64,000 nucleotides of DNA from Flagellimonas_B algarum (GTDB taxonomy: Bacteria > Bacteroidota > Bacteroidia > Flavobacteriales > Flavobacteriaceae). Shown piece after piece: positions 1 through 7,818 of this stretch. The DNA lies in the NCBI RefSeq assembly GCF_040513375.1, contig NZ_JBEVTG010000001.1, forward strand, positions 620,001 through 684,000. The letters are read 5' to 3'. The first letter of the stretch is position 1, and each line of letters begins with the position of its first letter. The notes below the pieces were generated by a model, which worked only from the letters and a program-made list of their open reading frames with translations, did no database searches and was not told where the DNA came from. The translations under genes and the position numbers were made by a program.

Positions 1-579
1 CCATAAGTACCTCCGTATCGTCTGACGGAACGACATGGCTTTTTCTTCGAGCTTCTTGAACCGATTCAACAGTCGCATTGAAAATAGCGTGTACAAAATG
101 AACGAAATCAGGCCACCGGCTTCAACGATAAAGAACATCAGATTGAACTGTCCTGAGAAATACCGCTCATTGAACTCGGCCAACGAAAAGCCCAACCCCC
201 AAAAATAGTACCCCAGATGGGCCAATGCGGGGAGGTAATGAAGCCATGGTAACCGAAACGTCGGTTGTTCAGCGAACAACATCCTTCGAACATAGGTATA
301 GACCAAAGGGCCGAATAAGAAAATGGTGGTATCCGCCAAAATACCAAACCGCCATACCCATGCCAGTGGAATGCGAAGTACCGCCATCCGACCCAACAAC
401 ATGAATACGGATATCAACAAGAGCACCGACAAGATGCCGTTCGCCTCTTTGTTCCGATTGGGTAGCAGTCGTAAGGATAAGGCTAAAAAAATGCCCTGGC
501 TGACCCCAAGTATCAAAATGATATCAAGTAAATCGAATTGCACTTCCGAAAGAATTTGCTTCCAATTTAGAAATTCCAT
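1..579 (-). CDS. Membrane N-terminus of a regulator or sensor, cut by the window edge
   Basis: An open frame starts at the ATG at 577-579 and runs without a stop off the left edge, giving 193 residues. It is hydrophobic, with about five predicted membrane helices, and has the short loops and FGPLVYTYVRR / RLPWLHYLPAL style motifs seen in the seven-helix N-terminal sensor region of Bacteroidota AraC-type regulators. The last visible stretch, FKKLEEKAMSFRQTIRRYL, looks like the basic linker leading to a cytoplasmic output domain. The output domain is outside the window, so an AraC-type HTH is inferred; LytTR or a histidine kinase is possible. The gene is divergent from the hydrolase at 859. Confidence 0.6.
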   Translation of the reverse strand, partial: MEFLNWKQILSEVQFDLLDIILILGVSQGIFLALSLRLLPNRNKEANGILSVLLLISVFMLLGRMAVLRIPLAWVWRFGILADTTIFLFGPLVYTYVRRMLFAEQPTFRLPWLHYLPALAHLGYYFWGLGFSLAEFNERYFSGQFNLMFFIVEAGGLISFILYTLFSMRLLNRFKKLEEKAMSFRQTIRRYLW

Positions 580-858
580 GTCAGGATAACGGAGCATTGG
601 TTACAATGAGACCGAATTTTGTGCGATTTATCATGGATTTCGAGCACATCCATTCAAAAAGACGAAACACTGTACGCATCTTTATATCTATGAATATCAA
701 ATGTTTACGCCGATTTTTGATATGCTGGCAAACGAGAACTTCCCCTAAGTTTCCCAAAAACGGTGTAACAAAACGGAATACTGCGATATCTCTGTAGTGT
801 ATTGTTAATTGATCGGCACGACTCAGGTTAGCCGTTCCAAACCAAAATCCGACCCACC

Positions 859-2391
859 ATGAAAAACTACCTGCCCTTTTTGATGTGCATTATCACCATT
901 ACCCTTTGGGCCCAAAACAACTTGGAAGACATCAACTTGGAATACGGGAAACACGAAGTAGGTTTTCTACACTACCAGGCCATAGATAGTTCAAGATCCT
1001 ACCGCATTCGAAACGCGTACAACAACGCGAACGTCCACCGACCCATTCCGATAAGTATCTGGTACCCTGGGAAAGCGGTCGACAACGGTCAAGAAACAGT
1101 GCAGGTGATCGATTACTTGAACATCCTGAAAGAAGAAGAGGAATGGGAACACCTCCCTAATGAATTTCTGATGGATTGGTTCAGTCACCTCTGGAATACC
1201 GAACACAATAAGGCCCAATTGTATAAAAAGGCCTATGCCCAACAAGGTTTGGAAGCCCTGAAAGGAAAGTTTCCCGTGATCGTCTATGCCCCGAGTTACC
1301 AAGCATCTTCAATAGAGAACTTTGCGCTATGTGAATATTTGGCCAGTCACGGGTTTATCGTTGTTTCGAGTCCGTCGCGAGGAACCGATACCCGATGGTT
1401 GGATGGGGCAACGACTCGGGACATGGAAACCCAATCGGGCGACATCGCCTTTTTGATTAAAGCGGCCCAAAACCTGAAGCATGCCGATACCAACAAGATC
1501 GCTTTGATGGGATTTAGTTTCGGGGGCTTGTCGAACCTAATCACCGCAATCAAAAACGCAAACGTCAAGGCGGTGGTGAGCCTCGACGGGAGCGAGCGTT
1601 ACAATTATCCAGTTCTGGAAGGATCCCCTTTCTTTTTCCCGGATCGATTCGATATCCCATACGTCCATTTCGCCCAAAAAGAGATTCCGGTCGAAGTGCT
1701 TCAAAGCGACGGTCTTCCAGCGGACATCAACGACCGATTCCAACTCCTGGATGCTTTGTTGTACAGTGACGTTCAAAGCTACCGTTTCCATGACCTCACC
1801 CATGCGTATTTCAGCACGCTCGGTGTCTTATTCACGAATCGCGATAAACGTCAAGACAAAGCCGATGATAAAATCGCCGCTTCTTACAGCCTGTTGTGCC
1901 AGCATGCACTACAGTTCTTCAATGCCACCTTGCTGCAAGATGAAAAGGCCCTAAAGTTCATCCAAAACAGCCCTGCTGAAAATGGCTATCCGGAAAATCT
2001 GTTGTCGAAACGCATTAAAAAAGCCAACCAACAACCATTCGATTATCTCGATTTCAATGACCTCGCGATTGCCAACCGATTTGAAAACCTCATCCCCTTA
2101 TATCAAAATACCAAGGTCGAGCATCCGGAATTGGAACTCCAAGAGGGGATGTTGAATACATGGGGGTTGTGGTTATCATTCGATCCCGAAAGAGGCCGGC
2201 AAGGCATCAAAGTATTCGAATTGGCCTTGCATATCTATCCGGATTCCGCCAACCTTTACGACAGCATGGCCGAAGGATATCGCAGTATCGGCGATACGGA
2301 AAAAGCCTTGGCCAGTTTTAGGAAATCGTTGGAATTGGACCCTCAAAACGACAATGCCAAACGAAAGATAGCACTGTTGAAAAAGGAGTAA
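859..2391 (+). CDS. Secreted alpha/beta hydrolase with C-terminal TPR
   Basis: 510 residues. A signal peptide (MKNYLPFLMCIITITLWAQ) suggests export. The central region is a dienelactone-hydrolase/PAF-acetylhydrolase-like alpha/beta fold: IWYPG, then VIVYAPSY, then the nucleophile elbow GFSFGG with Ser220. A histidine in DLTHAYFST is the likely catalytic base. The last 60 residues are a tetratricopeptide unit (YDSMAEGYRSIGDTEKALAS). Substrate unknown; probably an esterase or lipase-like enzyme acting outside the inner membrane. The 279-nt gap upstream holds no gene I would defend. It converges on the molybdenum hydroxylase genes with only 11 nt between the ends. Confidence 0.8.
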   Translation: MKNYLPFLMCIITITLWAQNNLEDINLEYGKHEVGFLHYQAIDSSRSYRIRNAYNNANVHRPIPISIWYPGKAVDNGQETVQVIDYLNILKEEEEWEHLPNEFLMDWFSHLWNTEHNKAQLYKKAYAQQGLEALKGKFPVIVYAPSYQASSIENFALCEYLASHGFIVVSSPSRGTDTRWLDGATTRDMETQSGDIAFLIKAAQNLKHADTNKIALMGFSFGGLSNLITAIKNANVKAVVSLDGSERYNYPVLEGSPFFFPDRFDIPYVHFAQKEIPVEVLQSDGLPADINDRFQLLDALLYSDVQSYRFHDLTHAYFSTLGVLFTNRDKRQDKADDKIAASYSLLCQHALQFFNATLLQDEKALKFIQNSPAENGYPENLLSKRIKKANQQPFDYLDFNDLAIANRFENLIPLYQNTKVEHPELELQEGMLNTWGLWLSFDPERGRQGIKVFELALHIYPDSANLYDSMAEGYRSIGDTEKALASFRKSLELDPQNDNAKRKIALLKKE

Positions 2392-2402
2392 GCCTATATT
2401 AC

Positions 2403-4565
2403 CTAAGCCAACTGTAGTGGCAAATCGGTCAACCTTTTACCAGTCAAGCGTCGTACTGCATTGGCTACGGCCGCAGCAATCGGTCCCATAGGGGGTTCAC
2501 CGACAGGTAAAGGGATATCGGTTCCTTGTATTAAATGAACCTCGATTTCTCTTGGACTATGTTTCATCAATGCCATATCATACGGACCATAAATGGTCGG
2601 ATAAAGTTCGCCATCTTTCAGGCCCATTTTTTCATGTAGTGATGCGCTCATCCCCATGATGATGGACCCTTCGCATTGCGCTTTTACTTGATCCGGATTT
2701 ACGGCAATCCCACAATCAAAAGCACAGGTCACCTTGAGCACCTTGATGACACCTTCTTCAATGGAGACTTCGGCCACATGCGCGGCAGGTGAATTTGCAT
2801 CGGTGGACGCTGCTAGGCCCATGGCCCGGCCATTTCGTACTTCATTGACATAACCTGCCATTTCCGCTGCCTTGGAAATGACCGCCTTGATCCGTTTGGG
2901 CGTTCCTTCATCGCTTAGTCTTGAATTCCTGAAATCCACTGGATCAGCCCCGGCCTTCAAGGCCATTTCATCTATAAAGCTCTCGATAGCGAAGGTATTG
3001 GCCAAGAGACCCAAACTACGCCACCAACTCGTTGCGAATGGGAGTGTGCTGTGCCATTGCACCGCCCTTCTGTTCGGTATGGCATCATACATGATGTTTC
3101 CGCCTCGCATGGCCCCGACATCAGTGCCAAGAATGCTGTTTACGATTCCTGGTAAGATGATGGATCCGATCGCTACATCACCACTTGCATAATGATGTTC
3201 CAAGGTATCCAAATACCCGTCGACACCTACTTTACCCTTCACGATATGGTGGGTGGGTGGGCGAAAAAGATCGTTTTGAAATTCCTCCTTTCGGGTGAAG
3301 ATATACTTTACGGGTCGACCCACCGCTTTTGATAATTCTACCGCTTGAATGGCGTGATTCGTATTCAAACGTCGCCCGAATCCTCCACCCAAATAAGTAG
3401 GGATCACGTTCACGTCGGCTTCATCGACCCCAAGGGCCTCAGCAACGAACTGTTGGGTTTTGCCAGGTACTTGGGTCGAAAGAACCAGGGTTATTTTCCC
3501 ATTGTCATAGTGCGCCACGGCCCCGTTGGGCTCTAGCTGTGCGTGTGCCCCGATCGGGCTTGAAAATGCCATCGTAACCGCCCCTTCTTCATTTTCTTCG
3601 ATCGCACTACCTTCCTTTTGGGTAATCATTTCATTCCCTTTTCCAACCTGGAGCATATCACGTATATCTTTTTCAGACCAGCGTTTTTCAATTCGCCATG
3701 ACACCTTCAATTTCATTTTCGCGGCCAAAGCTTCTGGATAGCTTTCCGCTACGATCCCGACCCAGTCTTCCATTTGCACCACTTTGATGACCCCTGGCAT
3801 AGTCGCTGCCTCCTCCGTATTCGCACTGTCGAATTTGGCGCCGATAACAGAAGGTCTCACTATAGCGGCATGGACCATATCGGGGAGCTCGGCGTCCAAT
3901 CCGAAAATGGGATCTCCGAATACCTTCGCCCCCAGATCAATTCGTTTTACCGGTTTGCCGATATATTCGTAGGCATCGATCGATTTCAATGCAGGAGTAT
4001 CGGGGAGTTCCCATTCCGTTACACCTTGGGCTATCTCCGCGTAGGACATTCGCTTGTCATTACCATAGACCATTCCATCCTTAGTGCTTAAATCAGGGAC
4101 CGCAACATCAAGATGTTTTGATGCCTCGGTTTTCAACATCTCGCGCATGGTCGCGGCCATTTCACGTAAGGGTTGCCATAATCCTCCTACGGACAGGCTT
4201 CCACCGGTACTCAGTGCATCGACTATGCCCGTTTCCGTTGCAGCGGCCACCACGGTGATTTGGTCAAGGGCCACATCCAGTTCATCAGCGATCATTTGGG
4301 CAAAACTCGTAAACGAACCTTGGCCCATTTCAACTTTGGGTGAGTGGAAGATGATGGTATTGTCAGCACCTAATTCAAACCAAAGATTGGGTTCGGTACC
4401 ACTGCCCATGTAAGAAGGCGGCAAGGTCTCTGCCATTTCGAGGGCGGCACGTCGCAAAGGATTCCGAAATACATAAGTACCGACGGCCAATACCCCTATT
4501 GCACCCAAACCTCCTCGAACGAAGAACTTTCTACGGGAAATTTTTTGCTTCTTTTCTGCACTCAT
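2403..4565 (-). CDS. Molybdopterin-binding subunit, xanthine dehydrogenase family (IorB-like)
   Basis: 720 residues, the usual size for the large subunit of isoquinoline 1-oxidoreductase/membrane-bound aldehyde dehydrogenase-like enzymes. The N-terminus is a twin-arginine signal (SRRKFFVRGGLGAIGV), so the folded Mo enzyme should be exported. The cofactor region shows GGGFGRRL, and near the C-terminus VGEPPMGPIAAAVANAV carries the glutamate that is catalytic in this family. It lies 4 nt after the 2Fe-2S subunit gene, which in turn overlaps the cytochrome gene. The three-gene set is the known periplasmic arrangement in which electrons pass from Mo through 2Fe-2S centres to cytochrome c. The substrate (aldehyde or N-heterocycle) cannot be read from sequence. 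Confidence 0.9.
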   Translation of the reverse strand: MSAEKKQKISRRKFFVRGGLGAIGVLAVGTYVFRNPLRRAALEMAETLPPSYMGSGTEPNLWFELGADNTIIFHSPKVEMGQGSFTSFAQMIADELDVALDQITVVAAATETGIVDALSTGGSLSVGGLWQPLREMAATMREMLKTEASKHLDVAVPDLSTKDGMVYGNDKRMSYAEIAQGVTEWELPDTPALKSIDAYEYIGKPVKRIDLGAKVFGDPIFGLDAELPDMVHAAIVRPSVIGAKFDSANTEEAATMPGVIKVVQMEDWVGIVAESYPEALAAKMKLKVSWRIEKRWSEKDIRDMLQVGKGNEMITQKEGSAIEENEEGAVTMAFSSPIGAHAQLEPNGAVAHYDNGKITLVLSTQVPGKTQQFVAEALGVDEADVNVIPTYLGGGFGRRLNTNHAIQAVELSKAVGRPVKYIFTRKEEFQNDLFRPPTHHIVKGKVGVDGYLDTLEHHYASGDVAIGSIILPGIVNSILGTDVGAMRGGNIMYDAIPNRRAVQWHSTLPFATSWWRSLGLLANTFAIESFIDEMALKAGADPVDFRNSRLSDEGTPKRIKAVISKAAEMAGYVNEVRNGRAMGLAASTDANSPAAHVAEVSIEEGVIKVLKVTCAFDCGIAVNPDQVKAQCEGSIIMGMSASLHEKMGLKDGELYPTIYGPYDMALMKHSPREIEVHLIQGTDIPLPVGEPPMGPIAAAVANAVRRLTGKRLTDLPLQLA

Positions 4566-4569
4566 TGTG

Positions 4570-5106
4570 TTATGGGTTTTTGGGTTCGGTGGTTGGATCG
4601 TTCATTAATTCAGCGGCGCGATGAATGGCCTTACGCATGCGATAGTAGGTACCACAGCGGCAAATATTGATGATGTTCTTGTCGATATCTTCATCTGATG
4701 GATTTGGGTTTTTTGCCAACAATGCCGCCGTCGCCATCATGAATCCAGGCTGACAATACCCGCATTGGGGTACGACTTCTTCCATCCAAGCTTGTTGTAT
4801 GGGATGGGGGTTTTCAGCCGTTCCGAGACCTTCTATGGTAAGCACCTCCTTGCCTTCAGCGAATTTAACGGCATAGGAACAGGAACGGATCTCGTTACCA
4901 TCGACCAAGATGGTACAGGCTCCACATGCTGCCTTTCCACAACCGAATTTGGTTCCCTTTACATCGAGCATATCCCGGATTACCCATAACAGTGGGGTAT
5001 TTCCATCCCTGATTTCTATGGATCGTCCGGTTCCGTTAAGCGTGAAATTTATCGTCATCATTCCATTGGATTTTGTTGCTATTCTATCGGTTGTGATTGT
5101 GTTCAT
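4570..5106 (-). CDS. 2Fe-2S subunit of xanthine dehydrogenase family (IorA-like)
   Basis: 178 residues. The N-terminal plant-ferredoxin-like domain has the cysteine pattern CGKAACGACTILVDG plus a later RSC; the C-terminal helical 2Fe-2S domain has CGYCQPGFMM and CRCGTYYRM. Both clusters are therefore complete. Its start overlaps the stop of the cytochrome gene by 4 nt (ATGA), implying translational coupling. An internal Met at residue 16-17 could be an alternative start, because the ferredoxin fold begins at about residue 18. It has no signal of its own and would be exported on the Tat signal of its partner. Confidence 0.92.
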   Translation of the reverse strand: MNTITTDRIATKSNGMMTINFTLNGTGRSIEIRDGNTPLLWVIRDMLDVKGTKFGCGKAACGACTILVDGNEIRSCSYAVKFAEGKEVLTIEGLGTAENPHPIQQAWMEEVVPQCGYCQPGFMMATAALLAKNPNPSDEDIDKNIINICRCGTYYRMRKAIHRAAELMNDPTTEPKNP

Positions 5107-5708
5107 TCATCGGTGGGGATGACCGCCCCAGCCTCGAACCAGGCCTTTACGGCTTCGATGTATTCCTCTTTCGGCACCGGTGGCTTCTCCCTGGGCACCC
5201 CGTTGGCATCCACGCCCGGTTCCCAAGCCCAGAGCACCAAGGCATGTTCGGTCAAATGATGCATGGTCTCTTCAGGGGTCCTTCCTCCATTTCTTTCGGG
5301 GTCCATCATTGAGGCTGCGATCTCTTTTCGGCTGAGCCCTTCCCAATACATTTGGGCAGGCGCCAAACTCCATTCCGGTGCCCCGGGAACCCCTGAATAG
5401 TCATTGTTCTCGTTCTGATGGCAGGTGGTGCATTTGGTCGCCTCAAAGCCTAAATTGTCTTCACCCCTACTCATTCCAAAATAGTGAGGATGGCTATCTT
5501 CGCCTTGTTTTGGAATATTGTCATTCGGGTGGCAGTTCACGCAGCGTTTATGTGAAAGTACATCCATCATTTTATCAAAATTAGTATCGGAGGTAACCCC
5601 TTCTTCAGGAAGTTCCATACTTGTCATCCTGGGCTTTGCATAGTGGACCGAAACGAAACTAACCAGCATGATGATCAGAAAACCTTTGAAATACAGTTTG
5701 GAATCCAT
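5103..5708 (-). CDS. Exported di-heme cytochrome c of the Mo hydroxylase operon
   Basis: 201 residues. An N-terminal hydrophobic segment (about 7-23) is a signal peptide or membrane anchor. Two heme c sites are visible: CVNCH at residues 56-60 and CTTCH at 93-97. The overall pattern matches the small cytochrome annotated as an isoquinoline 1-oxidoreductase subunit, which takes electrons from the Mo/2Fe-2S pair. It is the first gene of the operon. A near-palindrome lies 13-28 nt upstream of the ATG, so expression is probably controlled by the divergent TetR regulator. Confidence 0.85.
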   Translation of the reverse strand: MDSKLYFKGFLIIMLVSFVSVHYAKPRMTSMELPEEGVTSDTNFDKMMDVLSHKRCVNCHPNDNIPKQGEDSHPHYFGMSRGEDNLGFEATKCTTCHQNENNDYSGVPGAPEWSLAPAQMYWEGLSRKEIAASMMDPERNGGRTPEETMHHLTEHALVLWAWEPGVDANGVPREKPPVPKEEYIEAVKAWFEAGAVIPTDE

Positions 5709-5720
5709 TGAAAATAAATT

Positions 5721-5736
5721 AAGTGAGTACTTACTT
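5721..5736. promoter_or_regulatory. Near-palindrome, candidate TetR operator
   Basis: AAGTGAGTACTTACTT is a 16-nt inverted repeat with one mismatched pair (AAGTnAGTACTnACTT). It sits between divergent genes, 13 nt before the cytochrome start and about 100 nt before the tetR start. TetR regulators commonly bind such short palindromes in the intergenic region they share with their target. Sequence and location are seen; the binding protein is inferred. Confidence 0.5.
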
Positions 5737-5835
5737 TTTTTTAAACCAAAAAATTACTAAGTTGCACTTCAAGGTAGGAAAAAAGACGAGACCTCTAGAA
5801 CATCGGATATTAATTCAAAATAATTCTAAATAAAA

Positions 5836-6357
5836 ATGACCGCGAAGAAAGAAAGGATCGTTGCCGCCGCTCTCGAGCTTTTTGCAGAGTATGGATTCAA
5901 CGGGACCTCAACCATGAAGATCGCAAAAAAGGCACAGGTTTCGGAGGGGTTGATTTTTAAACACTTCAAGAACAAGCAAGGGCTTTTGGCGCATTTGATC
6001 ACGGAATTGGAGGCTAAGATCGAATCGAATTTCGGATCCATATTGAATGAAACGGATCCAAAGACCGTTTTAAGGAAATCGATCGAATCGATTTTCAACG
6101 TCCCGAAGTCCGAGTATGACAGTTGGAGATTACAGTATCTCTTGAAAATGGACAAACGCTATTTTGTTCCCGATCAAAACAGACCGTATGTCGAACATGC
6201 CGAAGTCGCATTTAAGGCGCTAGGGTATGCGCATCCTGAACAAGAGGCCATTTTGTTTTATGAGATCCTTGATGGCCTGTTCTTAAGCTTGATACGAAAT
6301 ACGATTTCGAACCGGAAACACTTTCGTACTTTTCTACTTGGGAAGTATCAGCTGTAA
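5836..6357 (+). CDS. TetR/AcrR family transcriptional regulator
   Basis: 173 residues. Residues about 4-50 form the TetR helix-turn-helix (RIVAAALELFAEYGFNGTST then KIAKKAQVSEGLIFKHFKNK). The C-terminal helical part would bind a ligand and dimerise. It is divergent from the Mo hydroxylase operon across a 127-nt gap holding a near-palindrome, so that operon is its likely target, with the substrate or a related aromatic/aldehyde as possible inducer (inference). Confidence 0.9.
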   Translation: MTAKKERIVAAALELFAEYGFNGTSTMKIAKKAQVSEGLIFKHFKNKQGLLAHLITELEAKIESNFGSILNETDPKTVLRKSIESIFNVPKSEYDSWRLQYLLKMDKRYFVPDQNRPYVEHAEVAFKALGYAHPEQEAILFYEILDGLFLSLIRNTISNRKHFRTFLLGKYQL

Positions 6358-6442
6358 AAAACGAGAATCGAATAGAGGTCTGATCAACTTTTACAATAAA
6401 GTGCTTCTTTGATGCCAAAACAGCATTCTTTTTCTATCCTAT

Positions 6443-7180
6443 CTAGTGCGATTCGTTCGATTCTCCCAAAAGCTGGAGCAGTTCATCGATTTCCGCCGCT
6501 TTAAAAGCCAGACCTTCTTTTCTATTGCTTTCCAAAAGAGCCTTAGCTTTGGGGATGTTGTCTTTTTTGAGGTATAGTAAGGCTAAATACCATCGTGCTT
6601 CAGCTGTAAATTCAAAGTCATTGGCCGTATTCAAAAGCAACTCAAGTCGCTCCTTAGCTTGGTCCGATTCGTTTAGATGCATCAATGCGACGGCACTGTA
6701 GAGCATCACGGTTCGGTCTTCGTTGCCTTCCAAATAAGTGTCAAACGCTTTTGTGGCTTCCTCAAACTGGGCTTGGTCATAATGGAAAAATGCCTTTTCG
6801 AGGATATCACCGCTTCCTTGATCTCCTCTGGTAGTCGGTAATACAACATTGGGATAGGTATCGAAATAGGTATCGTATACATTCCCTTTTCCACTTACAT
6901 AAAGAAAAGCGGCAACCCCTAGAAGCACGGCAAAAGAGGCTGCCATGGGCAACCACGAACCAAAGGTCCTCTTCTTTGGCCCCACCAGGTGTTCCAATTG
7001 CTTTTTAAGTTCCTTGTTTTCAGCAACGATAACCGTTTCGAACACCTCCTTATAGGCATGGAATTCCTCTTGAAAATCCGGATTTTCCGAAAATTGGTTA
7101 TCAAAAAGAGCTTCCTCTTCCTTAGAAAGAAGATCCAGTATTTTTTTTCGAAAAAGGGAATCGTTACTATTTGCTTCCAT
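6443..7180 (-). CDS. Membrane-anchored TPR protein downstream of a sigma factor (anti-sigma-like)
   Basis: 245 residues. Residues 1-75 are charged and cytoplasmic (LLSKEEEALFDNQFSENPDF, typical of Bacteroidota anti-sigma-like N-termini). One membrane helix follows at about 78-95 (LPMAASFAVLLGVAAFLYV), then a periplasmic tetratricopeptide array (ILEKAFFHYDQAQFEEA; MLYSAVALMHLNESDQA). Its start overlaps the 3' end of the sigma gene by 14 nt, so the two are co-translated. The topology would let a periplasmic TPR signal control sigma sequestration. No zinc-binding HxxxCxxC motif is visible, so the anti-sigma role rests on context. Confidence 0.7.
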   Translation of the reverse strand: MEANSNDSLFRKKILDLLSKEEEALFDNQFSENPDFQEEFHAYKEVFETVIVAENKELKKQLEHLVGPKKRTFGSWLPMAASFAVLLGVAAFLYVSGKGNVYDTYFDTYPNVVLPTTRGDQGSGDILEKAFFHYDQAQFEEATKAFDTYLEGNEDRTVMLYSAVALMHLNESDQAKERLELLLNTANDFEFTAEARWYLALLYLKKDNIPKAKALLESNRKEGLAFKAAEIDELLQLLGESNESH

Positions 7181-7706
7181 GAATGAACCCTTTTAGTTTT
7201 TTCAAACATCGAGAACGGTAGCTCTTGATGGTATTTTCGTCTTTATATCCTGTATGTTCCACTATTTCCTTGTCCGTAAGTCCACGGTAGTAATACAATC
7301 GCAACATCTCCTTACACTTTTCGCCCAGTTTCGGATACTCCATGATCAGCAACTCCTGTTCCCGACTCAGTTGGGCACCATCCAACTCAAAAAATGTTTC
7401 CGTAAACTCCTGCTCCTCTTTTAAGGGAAGGGATCGATGCTTCACCCTTGCCGCCATCTTGTTCTTACCGATAGCGAACAAATATGTTTGCAAGCTACCA
7501 GTTTTCAATTGGAGCTTTTTGAGGACAAAATTTTGATACATGGCGATAACACTGTCCTGATACAAGTCTTCCAAATCGACATTGCTATCACTTCTTGATG
7601 CGAAAAACAAGAGAAAAGCCTTTTTATGCCTCAGATATACCTCTTCAAGGGCTTGCTTATCCCCTTTTCGCAATCGATTCTGCAATTGTTCGGTTTCCTT
7701 GGTCAT
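7167..7706 (-). CDS. RNA polymerase sigma factor, sigma-70 family
   Basis: 179 residues from the ATG at 7704-7706. An upstream in-frame ATG would add 34 atypical residues, and the family normally begins close to TEQLQNRLRKGDKQALEEVY. Region 2 shows DLEDLYQDSVIAMYQNF; region 4 shows LRLYYYRGLTDKEIVEHTG and ENTIKSYRSRCLKKL. It is a small alternative sigma factor of the Bacteroidota type. Downstream, with 14 nt overlap, is a membrane TPR protein. Divergent from it is a cluster of exported proteins, which is its likely regulon (inference). Confidence 0.85.
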   Translation of the reverse strand: MTKETEQLQNRLRKGDKQALEEVYLRHKKAFLLFFASRSDSNVDLEDLYQDSVIAMYQNFVLKKLQLKTGSLQTYLFAIGKNKMAARVKHRSLPLKEEQEFTETFFELDGAQLSREQELLIMEYPKLGEKCKEMLRLYYYRGLTDKEIVEHTGYKDENTIKSYRSRCLKKLKGFIHGSK

Positions 7707-7725
7707 TAGTGCAGTGAAAACTACG

Positions 7726-7772
7726 AAGGTTAACATCGAATTCAAAAAAATACTGCCATGCTTGTTAACCTT
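7726..7772. promoter_or_regulatory. Inverted repeat in the sigma/DUF4412 divergent promoter region
   Basis: AAGGTTAACA (7726-7735) and TGTTAACCTT (7763-7772) are perfect 10-nt inverted copies separated by 27 nt, one facing each divergent gene. The plus-strand copy contains TAACCTTTT, which recurs at 22491-22499, about 50 nt before the other sigma gene of this window. That spacing fits a -35-like element recognised by ECF-type sigma factors, but a dimeric regulator site is equally possible. Confidence 0.4.
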
Positions 7773-7818
7773 TTCCTTTTTTTCAAAACAAACAGGCAAC
7801 ATTAACAATCCAAAATAT

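Noticed and set aside
764..770. TGTAACA before the first hydrolase as an ECF -35
   Set aside because: 94 nt from the ATG and no matching -10; too short to be convincing.
597..797. 66-residue plus-strand ORF in the first intergenic gap
   Set aside because: Basic, low-complexity composition, no domain, no promoter or coupling; looks like random open frame.
7582..7818. Upstream extension of the DUF4412 gene
   Set aside because: It overlaps the sigma gene antisense and would bury the clear signal peptide that starts at 7819.
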